From Kitagawia praeruptora (Eukaryota; Streptophyta; Magnoliopsida; Apiales; Apiaceae), in the NCBI GenBank assembly GCA_037693485.1, contig CM075344.1, positions 38,311,501 to 38,375,500 on the forward strand: a stretch of DNA of 64,000 bases, read 5' to 3'. This document shows positions 56,938 through 64,000 of the stretch, piece by piece. The notes beneath the pieces were generated by a model. The model saw nothing but the letters and a program-made list of their open reading frames with translations, searched no databases and was not told the origin of the DNA. Within the stretch, counting starts at the first letter, position 1, and every line of letters begins with the position of its first letter. Made by a program: the position numbers and the translations under genes.

Positions 56938-57210
56938 TGCCCAGGAAGCTACCTGGGACTTTGCTCAATGCCCAGGAAGCTACCTGGGACTTTGCTCAAT
57001 GCCCAGGAAGCTACCTGGGACTTTGCTCGATGCCCAGGAAGCTACCTGGGACTTTGCTCGATTGCCCAGGAAGCTACCTGGGACTTTGCTCGATGCCCAG
57101 GAAGCTACCTGGGACTTTGCTCGATTGCCCAGGAAGCTACCTGGGACTTTGCTCGATGCCCAGGAAGCTACCTGGGACTTTGCTCGATGCCCAGGAAGCT
57201 ACCTGGGACT
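56938..57210. repeat. 31/32 bp tandem array, nine units, each with a hairpin
   Basis: Nine units of 31-32 bp, each beginning TGCCCAGGAAGCTACC, with AGGAAGCTACC at 56943, 56974, 57005, 57036, 57068, 57099, 57131, 57162 and 57193. Each unit holds CCCAGG-AAGCTA-CCTGGG, a 6 bp inverted repeat. A diverged tenth unit precedes at about 56910. Confidence 0.92.
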
Positions 57211-57865
57211 TGATACTCTTCTCAACAATCTGTCTACAAGCTAATTCTGATTAATCAATCGTAGTTTGCACATTCTGTCAATTCATATTCATACTTCACA
57301 CATACTGTCAATGCTACAGGAACCTGTCAGTTTAGGTAACCTGTAAAATACAACACCATGCTACAGGAACCTGTTAGTCTAGGTAACCTGTTTCAAAATT
57401 TTCAAATTGGCATATGAAATATGAAATCATGGCATGCACAATACTGTCTAAGTAGGAATACTACCCCCCAGTTCTTTTGGGTAATTATTGTTACGTAAAA
57501 GAACTATTAAGGAGCTATCTGGGACTTTGCTCGATGCCCAGGAAGCTACCTGGGACTTGATACTCTTCTCAACAATCTGTCTACAAGCTAATTCTGATTA
57601 ATCAATCGTAGTTTGCACATTCTGTCAATTCATATTCATACTTCACACATACTGTCAATGCTACAGGAACCTGTCAGCTCAGGTAACCTGCAAAATACAA
57701 CACCATGCTACAGGAACCTGTTAGTCTAGGTAACCTGTTTCAAAATTTTCAAATTGGCATATGAAATATGAAATCATGGCATGCACAATACTGTCTAAGT
57801 AGGAATACTACCCCCCAGTTCTTTTGGGTAATTATTGTTACGTAAAAGAACTATTAAGGAGCTAT
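57172..57865. repeat. 347 bp tandem duplication in the B tail
   Basis: 57172-57518 and 57519-57865 are nearly identical. The first copy overlaps the end of the 31 bp array and each copy ends TATTAAGGAGCTAT. One difference is CAGTTTAGG against CAGCTCAGG. Confidence 0.9.
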
Positions 57866-58086
57866 AGCTGCAAATAATGCACTCAAAATATTCAACGTAG
57901 AGCTATACATCGCTCAATACTTAAAAAAGAATCGTCTTGCAAGTAGGGAGGTTCACATCAAGTACCCCCCGAGTACATGCATAATCAAATACTGAAATCA
58001 AAATGCTGGTCAGCTATAACTAATAAGCTGCCTTTATTCTTGGGCTGAAAGAGCCTTACTTTTCCTAAGAAAAACATATAAAAGAG

Positions 58087-61000
58087 TTACTGATAATACT
58101 TCTTGAGATGCTCTGCATTCCAAGCTCTCGGAATGAGGTTCCCATCCATATCCATCAAGTGGTAGGTTCCTTCCCAAATGGCTGACTTTATCTGGTAAGG
58201 TCCCTCCCAATTTGCTCCAAAGGCTCCATGTGCCAGAACCTTGGTGTTTGGCATGACTTTTCTCAGAACTAGGTCTCCAACTTTAAAAGGTCTTGCCTTC
58301 ACCTTTTTGTTGTAATACCTTCGAACTCTCTGTTGATATGCTGCTAACTTTACTTGCGAATCTGCTCTCAACTCTTCGACCATGTCCAAATATAGTCTAT
58401 GATTGACCTCATTGTTCTCGGGGTCAAAATGTTTTCTTCTCAGGGAACCTGTTCCAACTTCCACAGGTACCATAGCTTCACAACCATAAGCAAGAGTAAA
58501 GGGAGACTCACCAGTTGTAGTTCTAGGCGTGGTGTTATACGACCATAAGACTCCAGGAAGCTCCTCTGGCCAGCTTCCTTTCTTATCTTCAAGCCTTGTC
58601 TTCAAAGTATGCTTAATAATCTTGTTCACCGCTTCAGTCTGTCCATTACTCTGCGGATAATACACTGCTGAAAATGCTTTTTGGATTCCAAACTGCTCAC
58701 ATAATCCTCTAAGCTCTCTACTATCGAACTGCTTCCCATTGTCAGAAATCAGCTTCTGTGGAATGCCAAACCTGCATACGATGGCTCGAAACACAAACTC
58801 AGTCAATTTTGACGCTGTAATCTTAGCAAGTGGTTCTGCTTCTGCCCACTTTGTAAAGTAATCGACTGCGACCACTGCGTATTTCACTCCCCCTTTTCCT
58901 TTCGGGAGCTCTCCAATGAGGTCTATTCCCCAAACAGCGAATGGCCAAGGGCTAACAATCGATTTAATAGGGGCTACAGGACGACTATCAAAATTTGCAA
59001 ACTTCTGACAATTACTGCATGCCTGCACAAACTTTGTAGCATCTGCTTTGATGGTTGGCCAATAATATCCTTGTCGAAGAACTTTCATGGCTAAAGAATT
59101 ACCCCCCGAGTGATTTCCACATACTCCTTCATGAATTTCCTCGAGGATATACTTGCATTGTTCTCCAGCTACACACTTGAGCAAAGGCTGATTGAATCCT
59201 CGTTTATACAGAACTCCATCATAAATTACATAGCTGGCTGCATGATACCTCAGCTTCCTGATCTCACTTTGATTGGAAGGTAGCTCCCCTTTGTCCAGGT
59301 AACGATGTATTGGGGTCATCCAGGAATCTTCAACTGGAAATTCAATGTCCATTACCTCTTCCTTGAAAACACTTGGTTGCTCCTGGATTTGAAGTGGAAT
59401 TACCCCCAATAACGTGGATTCTCTCTGTGACCCTAGCTTGGCCAATGCATCCGCTTTGGTATTCTTTCCTCGAGGTACTTGATCCAGCTTCACCTCTCTA
59501 AACCTTGCGATCAACTCCTGGGAGTATCTCAAATATAAGTCTGTTCTTGGCCCTCTCGCCTGAAAAACACCACGAATCTGCCAAACTACTAACATCGAAT
59601 CACTAAACACTCTGATATTCTCTACTTTCATCTCCAAAGCCAACTTGAGGCCTGCAATCAATGCCTCATATTCTGCGTCATTGTTCGTGGCTTTAAAAGC
59701 AAAATGAATCGAGCTATAGAGTTGGTGCCCTTCTGGACTAACTAGTTCTATGCCTGCACCTGCTCCACCACTGTTAGCAGCTCCATCTACATACAGTGTC
59801 CACCAAGGTGCACAGTTGTCATTGTCTGCCTGTTTTTCCACCACCTCTTTTGGCCCCTCTTGGCCAGTAACCTCTACATGAGGTGGAAACTCGATTAAGA
59901 AATCTGCTAGGGCTTGAGCTTTGATTGCTGTCTTTGGCTTATATTCTATGTCGAACTGACTTAGCTCCACAGCCCACTTTAACATTCTTCCAGAAGTCTC
60001 TGGCCTATGCATCACTTGCTTAAGTGGATATGAGGTTCTTACCTCAATCTTGTGAGCTTGGAAATAAGGTCGCAGCTTCCTGGAAGCCAGAATCAATGCG
60101 AAAACTAGCTTCTCCATTCCTGTGTACCTCGTTTCTGCATCAAGTAATCTTTTACTAACATAGTAAACTGGGCTCTGCTGTCCATTCTCTTCTCGAACCA
60201 GAACTGCACTAATGGAATACTCTGACACAGCCAAATAAAGTATCAATGTTTCTCCATCCACAGGTTTGGCTAACAGTGGGGGGCTCCCCAAATGCTCCTT
60301 TAGCTTTCCAAACGCTATCTCACATTCTGGAGTCCACTCAAATTTGCTTCCTTTCTTTATAGCTTTAAAGAACTCCTGACACTTATCTGTGGACTTCGAA
60401 ATGAATCTATTCAAGGCTGCAACCCTTCCTGTAAGGGACTGAACCTCTCTCACAGTTCTCGGAGACCTCATATCAATCAATGCTTTAATCTTGGCTGGGT
60501 TGGCTTCGATACCCCTGTGGTTTACCATGAAACCCAGAAACTTTCCTGATTCTACCCCAAACACACATTTTTGAGGGTTCAGCTTCATTCTGTACTTCCG
60601 CAAGATTCCAAACATTTCTTCTAAGTGCTTCACATGGTCAACAGCTTCCTCAGACTTAACTAGCATATCATCCACATATACTTCCATAGTATGGCCAATT
60701 TGGTCTTTAAACATCATATTCACTAACCGTTGGTATGTGGCTCCAGCATTAATCAATCCAAATGGCATGCATACGTAACAATAAAGACCTCTATCCGTAA
60801 TAAAAGAAGTATGCTCTTGGTCAGGTTCATACATAGGGATTTGATTGTAACCTGAATATGCATCCATGAAGCTGAGGAGGGCATGTCCAGCTGTTGCATC
60901 CACTAACTGATCAATCCGTGGTAGTGGGAAGCTGTCCTTCGGGCATGCTTTGTTGAGATCTGTGAAGTCTACACAGGTTCTCCATTTCCCATTAGGTTTC

Positions 61001-64000
61001 TTTACCAAAACAGGGTTTGCCAACCATACTGGGTAGAAAGATTCTTTAACTAATCCTGCATCCAATAACCTGTCCACCTCCTCTTTCAATGCTTGAGCTC
61101 TTTCTCCACTAACTGGTCTTCGCTTCTGTCTCACTCCTTTCTTTTCTGGATCAATATTCAACTTATGACACATGACCCTTGGATCTATCCCTTCCATATC
61201 TGCATGACACCATGCAAACACATCCAGGTTCTTGCCCAAAAAGGTAATGAGAGATTCCTTCAAGGCTGGATCGAGTTGAGCTCCAATCTTCAACACCTTT
61301 GTACCATCTTTGTCATTGATCTTCACATCCAGAGTTTCACCAGCTGGTCCAGCCTTAACCACGGTTTCTGGGATTCGAGGATCTAAGTCTACCTCCATCT
61401 CTGTGGTTGAGTCCTCTTGAGGTTCCTGGACGGTAGACGGTTCCTGCTCTTCGTACATGACATTCCTTCTCTTTAATGCTGGCTGACTGTCTTCATTGCT
61501 TCCGTTATGTTTCAGTTTTCGGGATTTTCCTTCATCCAATCCTTCTACCATACACACGTCACTATCCTTGTCCGTAGGGGGTGCACTTTCTATCAGTAAG
61601 TAGGGGGTATCTGGTCCCCGAAAAACTGGAATCTCAGCATGAGGTTCCTCTTCTATGATCTCTTCAATTCTTATAGCTCTACAGGATGCTGACACAAAAC
61701 CTTCCAAAGGTAAACCGCGCAGGTCGACCGTTATTTTGTCTGGGTTTTTTTCTGGAAAACTATCAGGAACCTCGTCCATAGGTTCAGGCAATTTAGCAGC
61801 TCTAGCAGCATGTTGCAAAGCTTTGGTGTAACACTCTCTAGACTCATACTGACATCCTCGAACTATACCAACTCCATTTGGTGTCGGGAACTTCATAGTG
61901 AGGTGGTAAATGGAGGTTATTACCCTCATCTCCTTCAAAATGGGTCTTCCCAAAATAGCATTGTAATTCATATTCTCTTCTATAACGATGAATTCTGCCA
62001 ACTGTGTAATGCAACATGGTTTATCACCTAAAGTTACTGGAAAACGAATCTTACCTTTGATAGGAACCTGATTATTAGTGAATCCGTACAAGGTATCGTT
62101 TGTTGGAGTTAAATCTTTATCCAGAAAATGCATCTTCTTGAAAGCTGAGTAAGATAACAAGTTTACAGAGCTTCCATTATCAACTAGCACTCGATGAACC
62201 TCATAAGATCCAATTCCTGCCTCAACAACCAAAGCATCAGTATGGGGATGATGTACCCAGGAAGCATCTTCTTCAGTGAAAGTAATATCTGCATCCTCTC
62301 CTTCGAACAACTTTGGGGACCTCTGTGACAGATTGTAAATACTGGTTAAAGGACGTTCCTTAGCCTCACGGGTATACCTCTCCATGGCATTCCTGCTGCT
62401 TCCTCCAATGTGGGGACCTCCTATAATTGTGCGTATGCATCCAGCCTTAGGTGGTCCTTCCATCACGACAGGTTCCTGTGTCTGTGTCTTCTGAGTCTTC
62501 TCATCTCTATACTTTTTTCCTTCCTGAGCCACCCACTCACTCAATTGCCCTTGTCTGATTAGAGTTTCAATTAGATCTCTGAGGTGACGACAATCTGCAG
62601 TATTATGCCCATTATTATCATGGAAGTCACAGTAGGGGCGCTCGTTTTTATTCCCTGGGGGACCGGTTCTGAAAGGCTTCTTAAACCATGAGGACTTCTC
62701 ATTCACTGCGTAAATATGATCAATCGGAGCTACCAAAGGGGTGAAAGTTTCATAGACAGGTCTCTCATGTTTATTGTTGTTATAGGAAGCTGGTGGCGGT
62801 ACCTGACTCATGACAGGTTTAGTAGGATTCACAGCTTCAGGCTTCACCTGGGATGTGCGACTAACCACCTTTTTATTGTCACGACCATTGGGGCTTCTTT
62901 GTCTCGACCTCTTGCTTCCACTTTGCCTTACAAAATCTGGATCCTTCCTTAATTCAGCTAGAGACTCCTCCACCAGTCGAAAGGGTTCTGCCTGGGCATA
63001 AAAGTCTGCCAACGTCTCTGGTTCTTTTCCTTGCAGTGCTTTCCAAAAATCTGAGCCTCCTTTGACTCCAGCAATTAAGAAATTCTTTATTGTTTCCTCG
63101 GATGCTTTCCTAACTTTAGGAACCTCCGCATTAAACCTCTTGAAATATTCTGTCAATGTCTCACTAGGTCTTTGCTTGATATTGGCTAAGGTATTGGTTG
63201 GTGGTGCGAATGCAACAGATGCTCTAAATTGAGTGACAAAGAGCTTCCCCATACTTGCCCAAGAACCAATCGAATCTGCAGGTAACCTTTTGAACCATTG
63301 ATGGGCTCCGCCCTGTAGAGTTGCAGCCAGTAACCTGCACCTGGTGGCTTCCTTTACTTGATAAACATCCATCTCTGTGTCAAAACGACTAAGGTACTCA
63401 ATAGGGTCAGTAGTCCCATCGAATTTCAACTCATTCGAAGGCCTATAAGACCTAGGCAGAGCCGACTTTCGAACCTTCTTGGTGAAAGGAGAAGCTGTTA
63501 TAGGGTTCACAGCAAGATTCTTTTCGTCCTTGAGTTGAGCCAAAATTTTCTTGACATCTTCTGCTGTCACCTCCCCAATAGCTTCCGCCTTTGTCTTCTT
63601 ACTCGTTCCTTCTTCCTCTTGCGACTCTGCAGCGCTTGATTCTTCAGTATCCTCATCTGAATCCGTGCTTTCTTCTTCAATTATCTCGACAGATGGGTCT
63701 TTATCTTTCTTCTTTTTCTTTGAGGAACCTCCAGTCTTGGTTTTCTTCTTTTCCTTGGACCCTGTACGATCCTTGCTACCAGTTTTACTCTTCTCATGAT
63801 TCTCCATATCTTCATCACCATTATCTTGCTTCGGTTCTCCACCATCGTCTGGAACCTCCTCTCCATTCTCAGATTCTTCAAAATTCAACTGTTTTGGAGT
63901 AACCTTCGACTTCTTGCTTTTCTTTGCCTTCTTTTTCTTCTTTTTGCTCGAAGCTTGCTCCAAAGTCGACAAACGTTCTCCCACAGTCTTTAAGATTTCC
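58087..64000 (-). CDS. gag-pol: Gag-Pol polyprotein of element B (Tat-type, at least 1970 aa, N-terminus off window)
   Basis: One uninterrupted minus-strand frame from the right edge to the TAA at 58089-58087. Order: Lys/Glu-rich gag N-terminus, capsid-like region (about 63480-62950), CX2HX4HX4C knuckle (about 62600), protease VLVDNGSS (about 62160-62190), RT with YVDD at 60667-60678, first RNase H, second RNase H (about 59810-59430), integrase. The first RNase H has lost its acidic residues (LYLAVSEY near 60225 and VRTSYP where TDH is usual), while the second keeps them (YVDGAANSG, NNDAEYEAL, FSDSMLV, TKADALAK). Integrase has the HHCC domain, Asp in WGIDLIGE, Asp in SDNGKQF, Glu in GQTEAVNK and a C-terminal WEGPYQI motif. 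A single frame implies Gag and Pol are made together and cleaved. No lesion is visible, so it may be active. Confidence 0.93.
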   Translation of the reverse strand, partial: EILKTVGERLSTLEQASSKKKKKKAKKSKKSKVTPKQLNFEESENGEEVPDDGGEPKQDNGDEDMENHEKSKTGSKDRTGSKEKKKTKTGGSSKKKKKDKDPSVEIIEEESTDSDEDTEESSAAESQEEEGTSKKTKAEAIGEVTAEDVKKILAQLKDEKNLAVNPITASPFTKKVRKSALPRSYRPSNELKFDGTTDPIEYLSRFDTEMDVYQVKEATRCRLLAATLQGGAHQWFKRLPADSIGSWASMGKLFVTQFRASVAFAPPTNTLANIKQRPSETLTEYFKRFNAEVPKVRKASEETIKNFLIAGVKGGSDFWKALQGKEPETLADFYAQAEPFRLVEESLAELRKDPDFVRQSGSKRSRQRSPNGRDNKKVVSRTSQVKPEAVNPTKPVMSQVPPPASYNNNKHERPVYETFTPLVAPIDHIYAVNEKSSWFKKPFRTGPPGNKNERPYCDFHDNNGHNTADCRHLRDLIETLIRQGQLSEWVAQEGKKYRDEKTQKTQTQEPVVMEGPPKAGCIRTIIGGPHIGGSSRNAMERYTREAKERPLTSIYNLSQRSPKLFEGEDADITFTEEDASWVHHPHTDALVVEAGIGSYEVHRVLVDNGSSVNLLSYSAFKKMHFLDKDLTPTNDTLYGFTNNQVPIKGKIRFPVTLGDKPCCITQLAEFIVIEENMNYNAILGRPILKEMRVITSIYHLTMKFPTPNGVGIVRGCQYESRECYTKALQHAARAAKLPEPMDEVPDSFPEKNPDKITVDLRGLPLEGFVSASCRAIRIEEIIEEEPHAEIPVFRGPDTPYLLIESAPPTDKDSDVCMVEGLDEGKSRKLKHNGSNEDSQPALKRRNVMYEEQEPSTVQEPQEDSTTEMEVDLDPRIPETVVKAGPAGETLDVKINDKDGTKVLKIGAQLDPALKESLITFLGKNLDVFAWCHADMEGIDPRVMCHKLNIDPEKKGVRQKRRPVSGERAQALKEEVDRLLDAGLVKESFYPVWLANPVLVKKPNGKWRTCVDFTDLNKACPKDSFPLPRIDQLVDATAGHALLSFMDAYSGYNQIPMYEPDQEHTSFITDRGLYCYVCMPFGLINAGATYQRLVNMMFKDQIGHTMEVYVDDMLVKSEEAVDHVKHLEEMFGILRKYRMKLNPQKCVFGVESGKFLGFMVNHRGIEANPAKIKALIDMRSPRTVREVQSLTGRVAALNRFISKSTDKCQEFFKAIKKGSKFEWTPECEIAFGKLKEHLGSPPLLAKPVDGETLILYLAVSEYSISAVLVREENGQQSPVYYVSKRLLDAETRYTGMEKLVFALILASRKLRPYFQAHKIEVRTSYPLKQVMHRPETSGRMLKWAVELSQFDIEYKPKTAIKAQALADFLIEFPPHVEVTGQEGPKEVVEKQADNDNCAPWWTLYVDGAANSGGAGAGIELVSPEGHQLYSSIHFAFKATNNDAEYEALIAGLKLALEMKVENIRVFSDSMLVVWQIRGVFQARGPRTDLYLRYSQELIARFREVKLDQVPRGKNTKADALAKLGSQRESTLLGVIPLQIQEQPSVFKEEVMDIEFPVEDSWMTPIHRYLDKGELPSNQSEIRKLRYHAASYVIYDGVLYKRGFNQPLLKCVAGEQCKYILEEIHEGVCGNHSGGNSLAMKVLRQGYYWPTIKADATKFVQACSNCQKFANFDSRPVAPIKSIVSPWPFAVWGIDLIGELPKGKGGVKYAVVAVDYFTKWAEAEPLAKITASKLTEFVFRAIVCRFGIPQKLISDNGKQFDSRELRGLCEQFGIQKAFSAVYYPQSNGQTEAVNKIIKHTLKTRLEDKKGSWPEELPGVLWSYNTTPRTTTGESPFTLAYGCEAMVPVEVGTGSLRRKHFDPENNEVNHRLYLDMVEELRADSQVKLAAYQQRVRRYYNKKVKARPFKVGDLVLRKVMPNTKVLAHGAFGANWEGPYQIKSAIWEGTYHLMDMDGNLIPRAWNAEHLKKYYQ

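Larger units (their letters stand above)
55913..58086 (-). other. Non-coding tail of element B
   Basis: Contains the 81 bp palindromic duplication (56451-56612), the 31 bp hairpin array (56938-57210), a 347 bp tandem duplication (57172-57865), two copies of the reverse of GAACTGGGGGGTAGT (57460-57474, 57807-57821) and AGTACCCCCC at 57961-57970. Small ORFs in this stretch come from the repeats. Confidence 0.75.
53828..64000 (-). mobile_element. Element B: Tat-type Ty3/gypsy retrotransposon with intact gag-pol
   Basis: Minus strand: gag-pol (64000-58087, open at the right edge), a 3.4 kb tail (58086-54711) containing tandem repeats and an antisense ORF, polypurine tract (54710-54695), 3' LTR (54694-53828). 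The 5' LTR and gag start are off the window. It is highly similar to element A but without its lesions, so it may be autonomous. The combination of two RNase H domains and an antisense extra ORF after pol is known in the Tat lineage. Confidence 0.93.

Noticed and set aside
56938..57210. Regular 31 bp repeats as a CRISPR array
   Set aside because: The units abut directly without unique spacers, the context is a plant retrotransposon tail, and no cas genes exist.
56839..57254. ORFs of about 80-124 codons with CPGSYLGL repeats
   Set aside because: Open only because the 31/32 bp array lacks stops in some frames; no start context or domain.
1..64000. A and B as two ends of one element interrupted by G
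   Set aside because: Both contain their own gag and pol in the same orientation, and each borders its own LTR (A a 5' LTR, B a 3' LTR).

Overview
This window is plant nuclear DNA made almost entirely of nested LTR retrotransposons. I see no host gene, tRNA, rRNA or CRISPR array. The plant assignment rests on the element families: Tat-type Ty3/gypsy with two RNase H domains, a Tekay/Del-like Ty3/gypsy with LTRs of about 3.5 kb, and a SIRE/Maximus-like Ty1/copia with a long extra ORF. Plant-type tRNA-Asn and tRNA-iMet primer sites agree. A eudicot is likely; I cannot name the species from the sequence alone.

Layout. (1) 1-6742, minus: element A, the 5' half of a Tat-type element. Its gag-pol is broken by a frameshifting deletion, a second in-frame deletion and two stop codons. 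(2) 6743-6868: 126 bp AT-rich spacer. (3) 6869-52954, plus: element G, a gag-only relative of A and B. It has the same LTR ends, the same primer site and a matching polypurine tract, but no pol. G is split by a 37.6 kb insertion and carries a 1.6 kb LTR element in its tail. (4) 9622-47236, minus: one insertion into G, flanked by the 5 bp duplication ATCTA. It is a head-to-tail array LTR-int-LTR-int-LTR-int-LTR of a Tekay-like element with a period of 7043-7046 bp. All three internal copies share one deletion that removes the integrase C-terminus and the adjacent part of the LTR; only the last LTR is complete. (5) 17119-30096, plus: a 12,978 bp SIRE-like copia element inserted in the second Tekay LTR (duplication ATCAA). 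Its LTRs are almost identical, so it is young. It encodes gag, pol and an extra protein of about 1300-1500 residues. (6) 49304-50910, plus: a 1607 bp non-autonomous LTR element (duplication ATAAG). (7) 52955-53827: spacer. (8) 53828-64000, minus: element B, a Tat-type element with an uninterrupted gag-pol, a 3.4 kb tail holding tandem repeats, and an antisense coiled-coil ORF next to the 3' LTR.

Relations. B is a possible autonomous partner for G. G went in first, the Tekay-like element landed in G and was amplified by unequal recombination, and the copia element then entered one Tekay LTR.

The most unusual signal is in the copia element. The 10-mer TCAACGGATA and its reverse complement recur through LTRs, gag, pol, the post-pol leader and the extra ORF, three times as inverted pairs with identical 9-7-9 geometry. 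The leader in front of the extra ORF also repeats the LTR's TATA context, which suggests an internal promoter. A different 7-mer (AGGTTCC/GGAACCT) is dispersed in the same manner through the Tat-type elements.
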